From Thioclava sp. ES.031 (lineage in GTDB: Bacteria > Pseudomonadota > Alphaproteobacteria > Rhodobacterales > Rhodobacteraceae): DNA of 64,000 nucleotides. Position 1 is the first letter of the stretch. Each line of letters starts with the position of its first letter. The notes beneath the pieces are model-generated. The model was not told the DNA's origin. It ran no database searches and saw nothing but the letters and a program-made list of their open reading frames with translations. The stretch covers positions 1,498,001-1,562,000 of the forward strand of contig NZ_PDJO01000001.1 in NCBI RefSeq assembly GCF_002563775.1. Reading direction: 5' to 3'. Position numbers and translations under genes: made by a program. This document shows, in pieces, positions 45,496 through 55,640 of the stretch.

Positions 45496-46437
45496 TTATG
45501 ACCAAGGCCCGTTCTTGCCCTTCCGGCGCACCTTCGGCATCGAGCGTGCGCCGCTCCAATCGCCCGCCTCAGGCGCGGGGGCCGCGCGCTCACGACGCGC
45601 GCCCGTACCGCCCGCCAGCTGGCGCAGCGCGGCCACGCGGTTCTCGGTCGAGGGGTGGGTGGCGAACAGGTTATCCGCGCCATGCCCGCTCAGCGGGTTG
45701 ATGATGAACATATGCGCGGTCGCGGGGTTGCGCTCGGCGGCGACATTCTCGACCCGGCGCGCGCCCGCCTCGATCCGCTGCAGCGCCGAGGCGAGCCAGA
45801 GCGGATTGCCGCAGATCGCAGCGCCTTCCTTGTCGGCCGCATATTCGCGGGTGCGCGAGATCGCCATCTGCACCAGTGCCGCCGCCATCGGGGCGAGGAA
45901 CATCATCGCCAGCGTGCCCATGATCCCCATCCGCTCGCGTGAGCCGCCGAAGAACAGGGCGAAATTCGCCAGCATCGAGATCGCACCGGCGAAGCTTGCC
46001 GTCACCGTCATGATCGCGGTGTCGCGGTGCTTGATATGGGCCAGCTCGTGGGCGATCACGCCGGACAGCTCTTCGCGCGATAGGCTCTGCATCAGCCCGG
46101 CGGTCACCGCCACGGCGGCGTTCTCGGGGTTGCGGCCGGTGGCGAACGCGTTGGGCTGCGGCGTGTCGATCAGGTAGACGGCGGGCATCGGCAGACCAGC
46201 ATTCTTCGCCAGTTGGCCCACCAGCGCGTTCAGCCCCGCGCGGTCGCCCGGCGCCACCAGATGCGCGTTATGCATCCGCAGCACCATCTTGTCCGAATTC
46301 CACCACGAATAGACATTCATCCCGGCGGCGAAGATCAGCGCGATCACCATGCCGGTCGCGCCCCCCATCAGGTAGCCCAACCCCATGAACAGCGCTGTCA
46401 TCGCCGCCATCAGCATCGCAGTCTTGGCATATCCCAT
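45496..46437 (-). CDS. htpX: Zinc membrane protease HtpX
   Basis: A 313-residue M48 peptidase that degrades damaged inner membrane proteins. Two N-terminal spans (residues about 6-46) precede the catalytic zinc motif HELAH at 130-134 ([20 protein letters not shown]) and the third ligand in [13 protein letters not shown]; two further spans lie between. I chose the ATG at 46437, with GGAG nine bases upstream; an in-frame ATG at 46446 is too close to that site. The last 45 residues are basic and disordered, longer than in E. coli HtpX. Repeat R1 copy B abuts the stop. Confidence 0.95.
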   Translation of the reverse strand: MGYAKTAMLMAAMTALFMGLGYLMGGATGMVIALIFAAGMNVYSWWNSDKMVLRMHNAHLVAPGDRAGLNALVGQLAKNAGLPMPAVYLIDTPQPNAFATGRNPENAAVAVTAGLMQSLSREELSGVIAHELAHIKHRDTAIMTVTASFAGAISMLANFALFFGGSRERMGIMGTLAMMFLAPMAAALVQMAISRTREYAADKEGAAICGNPLWLASALQRIEAGARRVENVAAERNPATAHMFIINPLSGHGADNLFATHPSTENRVAALRQLAGGTGARRERAAPAPEAGDWSGARSMPKVRRKGKNGPWS

Positions 46438-46512
46438 CGTGATCATCTCCACGCGAAAACACTCGGTCTCGATATAGGCACGCGCCGCGCTCGCGCAATT
46501 CCGCGGGGCGCG

Positions 46513-46543
46513 CAAAACAAAAGGGGCCCCGGCGGGACCCCTT
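46513..46543 (-). terminator. Rho-independent terminator of the rhodanese gene
   Basis: On the minus strand AAGGGGTCCC and GGGGCCCCTT form a 10-bp stem with one G-U pair and loop GCC, followed by TTTTG. It lies 25 bases beyond the rhodanese stop, before htpX. Confidence 0.8.
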
Positions 46544-46568
46544 CAAAATCATGCGATGCAGCGCGCGA

Positions 46569-46937
46569 TCAGCGTTCGATCTCGCCACCGCCCGCGTGCC
46601 AGTCATGCAGACCGCCGAGGTTGTAGACATGCTCGTAGCCCAGCTGGGCGAGCATCTGCGCCGCACCGGCCGAACGCGCGCCCGAGGCGCAATACAGAGC
46701 GACCGGCTTCGACGTGTCCAGCTTGGGATGTTTCTCGGGGCTCGACGGATCGGCCTTCATGCGGATCGTCGCGAGCGGGATATGCAGCGCGCCCTTGGCC
46801 TTGCCCGAGCTTTTGACTTCCATGCCCTCGCGCACGTCGACGACGGTCAGTTCGCCGGCTTTCGCCTTGGCCACGGCGTCTTTCGCCGAGATTTTTTCCA
46901 CGCGGCCACCGCCGGAAGGACGAAGGAAGTTCAGCAT
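46569..46937 (-). CDS. Single-domain rhodanese-like protein
   Basis: A 122-residue cytoplasmic rhodanese fold. It shows ISAKDAVAKAKAGELTVVDV, VREGMEV, GALHIPLATIRMK, and the active-site loop ALYCASGARSAGAAQML with catalytic C83. Such proteins carry sulfane sulfur or act in redox sulfur relay. The loop CASGARSA resembles single-domain sulfurtransferases. The ATG at 46937 is preceded by AGAGG; an upstream in-frame ATG lacks support. It is divergent from uvrA. The sulfur donor and acceptor are unknown. Confidence 0.9.
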   Translation of the reverse strand: MLNFLRPSGGGRVEKISAKDAVAKAKAGELTVVDVREGMEVKSSGKAKGALHIPLATIRMKADPSSPEKHPKLDTSKPVALYCASGARSAGAAQMLAQLGYEHVYNLGGLHDWHAGGGEIER

Positions 46938-47146
46938 CTCAATACCTCTTGCGTTCGCTGGACCCGAAAGATCCGTTTCCCGCCTCATGTGGCAAATGCC
47001 GGGAGGCTTTCAAGAGTATTAGCGCGGAACGGAGCGAAAATACATTCAAGAAATGGAATTTAATGCCGATCTGCCACGATTTTGATCGTGCTGCGAGGCG
47101 GGCAGGCGGCGCGCGCAAAGCGCCTGACATCCGCGCAGAGTCAAAA

Positions 47147-47161
47147 GTTCACATTTCGTTC
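47147..47161 (+). promoter_or_regulatory. LexA (SOS) box of uvrA
   Basis: GTTC-ACATTTC-GTTC is an exact match to the alphaproteobacterial SOS box GTTC-N7-GTTC. It lies 65 bases before the uvrA start, where LexA repression of this DNA repair gene is expected. The rest of the 288-base rhodanese-uvrA gap shows no gene. Confidence 0.88.
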
Positions 47162-47225
47162 GCAGATTTGGATTGGAGACTCGCCCGGAAACACCTATCT
47201 AGGGCTGGTGATAAAGGGGGCGTGG

Positions 47226-50087
<2,862 letters not shown>

Positions 50088-50123
50088 TCCGCCGCGCCGA
50101 GGACTTCGACCATGGCCGCGGGC

Positions 50124-50567
50124 TCAGCGCCGCGCGGTGCGGCCGATGACTTCCATGACCTTGTGGTCTTCCGCGCCGACTTTGTAGATCACGCCGCGTA
50201 CTCTGTAGTAGCGCCAGGCGCCGGTCACGATCGGCAGGTCGTAGCGGCGCAGGTTCATAATCATCGAATGCTGATAGACCGGGAAGACGTCGCCGACGCT
50301 GAACTCGGGCTCCATCTGCCCTTGCAGCACCCAGCGCGCCGTTCCGTTGGTCGTGGCGACCTTGCAGAACGTGTCGCCCGTCGTGAGCGTCTTGCACTCA
50401 GGCGCGGCCTTTGCGGCGGTCTTGGTGTTCGCGGTCGCCGGGCTGTTCATGTCGATCTTGCCGCCGCGCATCACTTCTACCCCTTGCGCCGATCCTTCGG
50501 CGGAGGCGAGGGCGGGCAGGGCGCAGATCAGCGCGATCAGGGCGAGCGGGCGTGTCACGATCCTCAT
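50124..50567 (-). CDS. Secreted RcnB-like protein, paralogue 1
   Basis: A 147-residue protein with a signal peptide (MRIVTRPLALIALICALPALASA). It has two cysteines (PECKTL, TFCKVA) and a C-terminal module MNLRRYDLPIVTGAWRYYRV plus RGVIYKVGAEDHKVMEVIGR. This module has the same order (RY-L, YWR-like, G-xx-Y-x-V, V-x-x-IG) as the next two genes, so I read the three as diverged paralogues. RcnB of E. coli is a periplasmic metal-homeostasis protein, but most family members are unstudied. The ribosome site is weak. It is convergent with uvrA, with 36 bases between. Confidence 0.65.
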   Translation of the reverse strand: MRIVTRPLALIALICALPALASAEGSAQGVEVMRGGKIDMNSPATANTKTAAKAAPECKTLTTGDTFCKVATTNGTARWVLQGQMEPEFSVGDVFPVYQHSMIMNLRRYDLPIVTGAWRYYRVRGVIYKVGAEDHKVMEVIGRTARR

Positions 50568-50652
50568 CGCGAAAGCCTAGCCACGCAGATGCCATCGGGC
50601 AATGAAATTGAGAATCGACGCATGTTTCTGTCCTCCAAGCTTTTGAGGACAA

Positions 50653-50683
50653 GAAAAAACGGGCGGAGTGGTTCCGCCCGTTC
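50653..50683 (-). terminator. Rho-independent terminator of RcnB-like paralogue 2
   Basis: On the minus strand GAACGGGCGGAA and the complementary TCCGCCCGTTTTTTC form a stem of about ten pairs with a short loop and a six-T run. It lies about 25 bases after the stop of paralogue 2. Confidence 0.88.
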
Positions 50684-50707
50684 GTAACTTTCCATCTGGA
50701 CTGTGGC

Positions 50708-51055
50708 TCAGAAGCCGACGACGTCCGAAGCTTTGCCGATCTGGGCGATCACTTCGCCGCTCTCGGGGCTGACTTCGTAGATGTAGCCAAACGAGCGCCA
50801 GTAGGTCGCGTCAGCCTTCAGGCCGAATGCGTCGGGCTGGCGGAGGCGAACGTGGTTCTCGGTGATCTGCTGGCCAACCTGCCACAGAAGATTGTTCCGA
50901 ACCGAGGGCTTTTCAGCGTGTGCCTGGTTCGCGACCGAGACGCTGGATGCGAGTTTCGAACCTGCGGCGCTCATCGGACCATCTGCGAGAACTGCCATCG
51001 GGGTAAGAGCTGCGCCGATCACCGCGATCAGCGCGATACGGGGAAGATAAGTCAT
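50708..51055 (-). CDS. Secreted RcnB-like protein, paralogue 2
   Basis: A 115-residue protein with a signal peptide (MTYLPRIALIAVIGAALTPM, cleavage near VLADG). Its mature part consists mostly of the shared module: VGQQITENHVRLRQPDAFGL, ATYWRSFGYIYEVSPESGEV, IAQIGKASDVVGF. It lacks the Cys residues and the PPGLAKK repeats of its neighbours. AAAGGA stands before the ATG and its own terminator follows, so it is probably a single-gene transcript. The function is unknown; a periplasmic metal or envelope stress role is only suggested by RcnB. Confidence 0.7.
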   Translation of the reverse strand: MTYLPRIALIAVIGAALTPMAVLADGPMSAAGSKLASSVSVANQAHAEKPSVRNNLLWQVGQQITENHVRLRQPDAFGLKADATYWRSFGYIYEVSPESGEVIAQIGKASDVVGF

Positions 51056-51225
51056 GCGCTTTTCCTTTCGTCTTGGTGGACCAAATGCCGCATTGCGGCG
51101 AAAAGGTCCATTGCAGATTCCGCATTACCGCTATGCACGCGTTTGTGTGCGATTGTGTGCCGGCGGTTTCGCTAGGGCGCTGAAAATGCTTAAATAAATT
51201 CTAACGGTCGTTTCAGAAAATGTGA

Positions 51226-51254
51226 AAGACCCGCGCAAACCTGCGCGGGTCTTC
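51226..51254. terminator. Terminator hairpin after RcnB-like paralogue 3
   Basis: AAGACCCGCGCA and TGCGCGGGTCTT form a strong stem with a 4-base loop. On the minus strand it is followed by TCACATTTTC, and on the plus strand by CACTTTTCG. It serves the minus-strand paralogue 3 and separates it from paralogue 2. Confidence 0.8.
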
Positions 51255-51299
51255 ACTTTTCGTAACGTCATTTTGAACGCCGTTTCTGCGTTTGCGCGG

Positions 51300-51725
51300 T
51301 CAGTTCCCGAGGATCGAACGCGCGAGTCCGATCAATGCGAGCACTTCACCGGTCTGACGGTCGACCTGATAGACGTATCCGTTCGAACGCCAGTAGGTGC
51401 GATTGTCGTTCAGGCCGTAGCGATTCGGGTCGCGGATCAGGACGTAATCGCCAATGATCCGGTCGCCGCGATGCCAGCGGTGGTCGGCGTCCCGCCATGC
51501 GTCGTCACGCTCGTCGTCGTGGCGATAGCTCTTCTTGGCGAGGCCCGGCGGGCGGCAGCCATTGTTCTTCTTGGCCAGCCCCGGCGGGCAGCCCTTGTAA
51601 TTGCGCTCCGCGTGGCCGCGGTCGTTCTTCCACTTGCCGTGGCCATTCCCGTCGGCAAGGGCGGCACCGGGCAGAAGGCTCGCCCCGAGAGCGGCGGCGA
51701 GGGTAAGCTGGGTCAGGCGTTTCAT
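51300..51725 (-). CDS. Secreted RcnB-like protein, paralogue 3
   Basis: A 141-residue protein with a signal peptide (MKRLTQLTLAAALGASLLPG, cleavage after ALADG). It has a basic, histidine-rich linker with two copies of PPGLAKK (GCPPGLAKKNNGC, RPPGLAKK) and an RcnB-type C-terminal module (GDYVLIRDPNRYGLNDNRTY, WRSNGYVYQVDRQTGEVLAL, IGLARS). The PPGLAKK repeats and the His/Asp-rich stretch YRHDDERDDAWRDADHRWHR are common in alphaproteobacterial RcnB-like proteins. The latter could bind metal. The ATG at 51725 has AGGAGAGG upstream. Confidence 0.8.
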   Translation of the reverse strand: MKRLTQLTLAAALGASLLPGAALADGNGHGKWKNDRGHAERNYKGCPPGLAKKNNGCRPPGLAKKSYRHDDERDDAWRDADHRWHRGDRIIGDYVLIRDPNRYGLNDNRTYWRSNGYVYQVDRQTGEVLALIGLARSILGN

Positions 51726-51831
51726 GTGACCTCTCCTTTCCATAAGCGCCTCAGGCGCGTCTCGGGATATAAATGACCATACCTGCCGAGCCGTTCCATT
51801 GCGGAATCGTACCATACCTTCTCACAAGCAA

Positions 51832-51890
51832 GACCCCGCCGAAGACACGCGGTCCTTAGGCGGGGTCCGGCTCGCCCGAGGGCGAGCTTA
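51832..51890. terminator. Hairpins downstream of the DUF2892 gene
   Basis: GACCCCGCC and GGCGGGGTC (about 51832-51868) flank an 18-base loop, and GCTCGCCC/GGGCGAGC (about 51871-51888) forms a tighter stem just beyond the DUF2892 stop. T-runs are poor, so termination is plausible rather than certain. Confidence 0.5.
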
Positions 51891-51901
51891 GGTCGTAGGG
51901 G

Positions 51902-52099
51902 TTACTTCTTGCAGGTATTGACGCCCAGCATCGAATAAAGCGGGCAGGTGCCCAGCAACCCGGTCGCAAGCGGGATCAACCCGATCCAGTACAGCCAGTG
52001 ATAGGGGCCGGGCGGGGTTACGAAGAAGCCGATGATCAGGGCCAGCCCGATCACGATGCGCAGAGTGCGGTCGATGCCGCCGACATTGTTCTTGAACAT
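51902..52099 (-). CDS. DUF2892 small inner membrane protein
   Basis: A 65-residue protein with MFKNNVGGIDRTLRIVIGLA, then LIIGFFVTPPGPYHWLYWIG, then LIPLATGLLGTCPLYSMLGV. This is the standard DUF2892 form with two membrane spans and a Cys-Pro (GTCPLY) plus a terminal TCKK. In some proteins the domain is fused to rhodanese (YgaP), but here it stands alone. GAAAGGG is upstream of the ATG. The function is not established. Confidence 0.92.
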   Translation of the reverse strand: MFKNNVGGIDRTLRIVIGLALIIGFFVTPPGPYHWLYWIGLIPLATGLLGTCPLYSMLGVNTCKK

Positions 52100-52200
52100 G
52101 CAAAGCCCTTTCGGTGGCGCAGTTTCCTTTGATCTTGATACTGTTACGCAAGCTCAAGCGGCAAGGATTAACTGCGGGAGGCGCGGTGACGCGCCCCCGC

Positions 52201-53073
52201 TCAGCTGCGCGAGCGCTTCTCGAAACGCGGCAGCATGGCCGAGAAATCGCGCCCCTTGCCGCCTTCGGCTTCCACGAAAGCCGCGTAGAGCGCGGAGGCG
52301 AGCTTGCCCATCGGCGTGTCGGCATCGGCGCTCTCGGCGGCCTGCTGGCTCAGCCGCAGGTCCTTGAGCATCAGTTCGGCCGCGAAGCCCGGCTTGTAGT
52401 CGTTGTCGGCAGGCGATTGCGGCCCGACGCCCGGCGCGGGGCAATAGGTATTCATCGACCAGCTCTGACCCGAAGAGGTCGAGACCACGTCGAACATCTT
52501 CTCGCGGTCGAGGCCCAGCTTGTCGGCCAGCGCGAAGGCTTCGCAGGTCGCGATCATCGTCACGCCAAGGATCATGTTGTTGCAGATCTTGGCCGACTGG
52601 CCTGCGCCCGCTTCACCGCAATGCACGGCTTTCTGGCCCATCACGTCGAAGAGGGGCTTCACGATGTCGAAGCTTTTCGCGTCACCGCCCACCATGAAGG
52701 TCAGCGTGCCATTGGTCGCGCCGCCCACACCGCCGGAGACCGGCGCGTCGAGCGCGCCGAGGCCGCGCTCCGCCGCCATCGCGGCGACCGCTTTCGCGCT
52801 ATCGACATCGACGGTCGAGCAATCGCACAGCACCGCATCTTCCTGCATCGCCGGGATCACTTCCTTGGCGACGTCGCGCAGGATCTGGCCGTTGGGCAGC
52901 ATGGTGATGACAACCTCGGCCTCCTGCGCCGCCGCCGCTGCGGTCGTCGCCTGACCCACGCCCTCGGGCGGCGGGGCGGTGAGGTCGAAGCCGATCACTT
53001 TGTGACCCGCGGCGACCAGATTGGCCGCCATCGGCCCACCCATGTTTCCAAGCCCGATAAATGCGATTTTCAT
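52201..53073 (-). CDS. mmsB: 3-hydroxyisobutyrate dehydrogenase
   Basis: A 290-residue NAD-dependent dehydrogenase oxidising 3-hydroxyisobutyrate to methylmalonate semialdehyde in valine breakdown. It has the Rossmann start KIAFIGLGNMGGPMAANLVA, CDCSTVDVDSAKAVAAMAAE, the substrate loop LDAPVSGGVGGATNGTLTFM, catalytic Lys in GAGQSAKICNNMILGVTMIA, and LKDLRLSQQAAE. The start overlaps the preceding hydrolase gene (ATGA), so it is the third gene of the acyl-CoA dehydrogenase - hydrolase - mmsB operon. A GC hairpin without a T-run (52174-52200) overlaps its stop codon region. Confidence 0.96.
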   Translation of the reverse strand: MKIAFIGLGNMGGPMAANLVAAGHKVIGFDLTAPPPEGVGQATTAAAAAQEAEVVITMLPNGQILRDVAKEVIPAMQEDAVLCDCSTVDVDSAKAVAAMAAERGLGALDAPVSGGVGGATNGTLTFMVGGDAKSFDIVKPLFDVMGQKAVHCGEAGAGQSAKICNNMILGVTMIATCEAFALADKLGLDREKMFDVVSTSSGQSWSMNTYCPAPGVGPQSPADNDYKPGFAAELMLKDLRLSQQAAESADADTPMGKLASALYAAFVEAEGGKGRDFSAMLPRFEKRSRS

Positions 53074-54116
53074 GGTGTCTCCTCCCAGATGGCCCATTCG
53101 GGGCCGAGCGGCTCCAGCATCTGCGCGACCGCCTCTTCCGGCAGCGCATCCAGAGCGTATTTCCATTGCGGATTGCGATCCTTGTCGATGATCTGCGCCC
53201 GCACGCCCTCAAGAAAATCACCTAGCTCCGCCGCACGCCAGGTAAAGCGGAACTCATGGGTGAGGGCGGCGCGGATGGTGTTCTCGGCGCGGGTCATGCG
53301 GATCAGGCGCAGCGTCGCTTCCATCGAGAGCGCAGAGTTGCGCAGCACCGTCTTGTAGGTCTTCTCGGCAAACTCGCTGCCCGAGGTCTCGAGCTTGGCG
53401 ACGATCGCGCTGAGGCTCTCGGCCCAGAAGATGCGGTCGATCTCGGGGCGCAGGGCCTCCAGCTTGCCGGCTTCGGGCGGGGTGCGCGGATGGGGCAGGG
53501 TGTCGATATTGCCGGTCTCGATGAGCCGGGTCTTCAACTCTTCCCAATCGGCCTCGGGCACGAACATGTCGGCAAACCCCGCATAGAGCGCGTCGGTCGC
53601 GTTCATCCGCGCCCCGGTCAGGCCGAGATATTCGCCCACATGGCCCGGCGCGCGCGCCAGCAACAGCGTGCCGCCCACGTCGGGGATCAGCCCGATCCCG
53701 CTTTCGGGCATCGCGACTTGCGTGCTCTCGCCCACGATCCGGTGGCTGGCATGGCCACCGACGCCGACGCCGCCGCCCATCACGAAGCCCTGCATGAAGG
53801 CGACGATGGGTTTGGGATATTCCGCGATCTTGGCGTTCATCCGGTATTCGTCGCGCCAGAAGTCGCGCCCCGGCGCGTAATCCCCCGCGATCCCGGCCCG
53901 GTAGACGGCGGCAATGTCGCCGCCCGAGCAGAACGCGCGATCGCCCACCGCGTCGATCACGACAAGATCGACCTCCGGGTCGTCGCGCCATTGATCGAGG
54001 GCTGCCTCGATCGCCATGGCCATGTCGTGATCGAGCGCGTTGAGCGCCTTGGGTCGATTGAAGGTCAGCCGTCCGGCGCGACCTTCTTTTCGTGCGATCA
54101 TCGTTTCTTCGGTCAT
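53070..54116 (-). CDS. 3-hydroxyisobutyryl-CoA hydrolase
   Basis: A 348-residue crotonase-fold protein. LTFNRPKALNALDHDMAMAI, AFCSGGDIAAVYRAG and the oxyanion-hole segment FVMGGGVGVGGHASHRIVGE with AMPESGIGLIPDVGGTLLLA are the pattern of HIBYL-CoA hydrolases. The length (about 350) exceeds that of simple enoyl-CoA hydratases (about 260), also pointing to HIBCH. It releases 3-hydroxyisobutyrate for MmsB, its operon neighbour. It overlaps both neighbours by four bases. Confidence 0.93.
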   Translation of the reverse strand: MTEETMIARKEGRAGRLTFNRPKALNALDHDMAMAIEAALDQWRDDPEVDLVVIDAVGDRAFCSGGDIAAVYRAGIAGDYAPGRDFWRDEYRMNAKIAEYPKPIVAFMQGFVMGGGVGVGGHASHRIVGESTQVAMPESGIGLIPDVGGTLLLARAPGHVGEYLGLTGARMNATDALYAGFADMFVPEADWEELKTRLIETGNIDTLPHPRTPPEAGKLEALRPEIDRIFWAESLSAIVAKLETSGSEFAEKTYKTVLRNSALSMEATLRLIRMTRAENTIRAALTHEFRFTWRAAELGDFLEGVRAQIIDKDRNPQWKYALDALPEEAVAQMLEPLGPEWAIWEETP

Positions 54117-55258
54117 CCACGCTCCGCCAGCATCGCGCGGCTGACGATCAGCCGCATGATTTCATTGGTGCCTTCGAGGATCTGGTGCACGCGCAGGTCG
54201 CGTACGAGCTTCTCGATCCCGTAATCGGCAAGATAGCCGTAACCACCATGCAATTGCAGGCATTGGTTTGCCACATCGAATGAGGCATCCGTCACATAGA
54301 GTTTAGCCATGGCGCAGAACTTCGTCGCATCGTGGGTCTTGTTGTCGAGCTTCCATGCCGCCTGACGCAGGAAAGTGCGCGCGGATTCCAGCTTCACCTC
54401 CATCTCGGCAAGGCGGAATTGCAGCGCCTGGAACTGGTCGAGCGATTTGCCGAAGGCCTTGCGCTCGCCCATATAGGCCAGCGTCTTGGTCAGCGCGGCC
54501 TGCGCGCCGCCCAAGGCCGAGGCCGCGATGTTGAGGCGCCCGCCATCGAGGCCTGCCATCGCATAACTGAAACCTTTGCCTTCTTCGCCCAGCAGATTCT
54601 CCGCCGGAATGTGGCAATCGTCGAATTGCACCTGCGCGGTCGGCTGGGCTTTCCAGCCCATTTTGCGTTCCAACCCGCCGAAACTGAGCCCCTTTGCGCC
54701 GTCCTCGACCACCACGGTGGAGATGCCCTTGGGTCCCGGATCGCCGGTGCGGACCATCGTCACATAGACATCCGAATAGCCGCCGCCCGAGATGAACGCC
54801 TTGGTGCCGTTGAGCACCCAGCCCTCGTTCGAGCGCTCGGCCTTGGTGCGCAGAGCCGCCGCGTCCGAGCCCGAGCCCGGCTCGGTCAGGCAGTAGGAGA
54901 ATACCTTCTTCATGCTGACCAGATCGGGCAGCCAGCGCGCCTTGTCCTCGTCCGATCCGAATTTGTCAATCATGCCGCCGCACATGTTGTGGATCGACAG
55001 GAACGAGCCCACGGCCGGGCAGGACATCGCCAGCGCCTCGAAGACGAGCGTGGCATCGAGGCGCGACAGCCCCGATCCGCCATAGTCTTCGGAGACGTAA
55101 ATGCCGCCCAGACCCAGCTCGGCCACTTTCGGCCAGAGCTCTTTCGGGATCGTGCCGGCCTCTTCCCACGCCTCGGCATGGGGGGCGATCTCGTCTTGCC
55201 CGAAGGCGTAAGCCATATCGAAAATGGCCTGCTGTTCCTCGCTGAGCGCGTAATCCAT
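54113..55258 (-). CDS. Acyl-CoA dehydrogenase, probably isobutyryl-CoA dehydrogenase
   Basis: A 381-residue FAD enzyme. It shows MDYALSEEQQAIFDMAYAFG, GGIYVSEDYGGSGLSRLDAT, YCLTEPGSGSDAAALRTKAE, MGWKAQPTAQVQFDDCHIPA and LQLHGGYGYLADYGIEKLVR, with the catalytic-base region near LxxHGGxGY. It is first in an operon with HIBYL-CoA hydrolase and mmsB, so isobutyryl-CoA is the likely substrate. The ATG at 55258 is preceded by GGGGAGGAG. An enoyl-CoA hydratase for the intermediate step and mmsA are not present here. Confidence 0.93.
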   Translation of the reverse strand: MDYALSEEQQAIFDMAYAFGQDEIAPHAEAWEEAGTIPKELWPKVAELGLGGIYVSEDYGGSGLSRLDATLVFEALAMSCPAVGSFLSIHNMCGGMIDKFGSDEDKARWLPDLVSMKKVFSYCLTEPGSGSDAAALRTKAERSNEGWVLNGTKAFISGGGYSDVYVTMVRTGDPGPKGISTVVVEDGAKGLSFGGLERKMGWKAQPTAQVQFDDCHIPAENLLGEEGKGFSYAMAGLDGGRLNIAASALGGAQAALTKTLAYMGERKAFGKSLDQFQALQFRLAEMEVKLESARTFLRQAAWKLDNKTHDATKFCAMAKLYVTDASFDVANQCLQLHGGYGYLADYGIEKLVRDLRVHQILEGTNEIMRLIVSRAMLAERG

Positions 55259-55323
55259 GAAACTCCTCCCCGAGCTCACTTTCGGCAAAGGCTCGACCTC
55301 AACCGGATGAATTGAACACCCGT

Positions 55324-55503
55324 TTAATTTCGAATCCTTGCGAGAGTTTTGCAAGGGGAGAGCTGGGAAGGAAGGGGGCGGCTACAGCGGACCATGTCGC
55401 CGTTGTTCACGGTAGCGACGGTGATGGTGGTCTCGGCAGCCGCCGCAGTCGCAAGCGCGCCAAGAGCACAGGCGCCCAGAAGCGCCCGGATCGTGTAAGT
55501 CAT
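55324..55503 (-). pseudogene. smoE: Truncated polyol ABC transporter binding-protein gene (smoE stump)
   Basis: The ATG at 55503 has a strong GGGAGG site. The product starts with a signal peptide (MTYTIRALLGACALGALATA, cleavage after AAAAE) and TTITVATVNNGDMVR. I recognise this as the mature N-terminus of SmoE-type sorbitol/mannitol binding proteins. Homology stops at about base 55387; the next 20 residues, starting CSRPLPSQL, are unrelated and end at 55324. A full SmoE has about 430 residues. The stump follows the SmoC-like regulator and HAD gene on the same strand, where smoE and the rest of a smo operon would be expected. An internal deletion that ended beside the valine operon is the simplest reading. 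Confidence 0.7.
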
Positions 55504-55540
55504 AGATTTCCTCCCTTGAGTTTTGAGCATATGCCCAAAC

Positions 55541-55578
55541 TGTGAGAAAATATTCACAAACGCGACCTAGACTGTCAA
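55541..55578 (-). promoter_or_regulatory. Relict control region of the smoE stump
   Basis: On the minus strand a perfect -35-like TTGACA lies at 55573-55578, and an inverted repeat TGTGA-N8-TCACA at 55541-55558. The ATG follows 38 bases on. The adjacent SorC-type regulator is the natural candidate binder. No convincing -10 could be chosen. Confidence 0.4.
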
Positions 55579-55640
55579 TCCAGAATTACTGCGATGTCTT
55601 GATTAATTGTTAACGCTGACAGTAACGCCTTGTTTCGACG

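Noticed and set aside
45252..45683. Conserved peptide ([21 protein letters not shown]) readable in all three R1 copies
   Set aside because: The frames differ in start, length and upstream sequence, have no ribosome sites and run into adjacent genes. The similarity follows from DNA conservation of the repeat.
52174..52200. Rho-independent terminator at the end of mmsB
   Set aside because: The stem is GC-rich with a bulge and overlaps the stop codon region, but it has no T-run on the minus strand, so I did not list it as a terminator.
55324..55503. Genuine small secreted peptide gene
   Set aside because: The first 39 residues match the start of a much larger transporter protein, and the remainder is unrelated reading-through, next to the matching regulator. 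A truncated gene is the better explanation.
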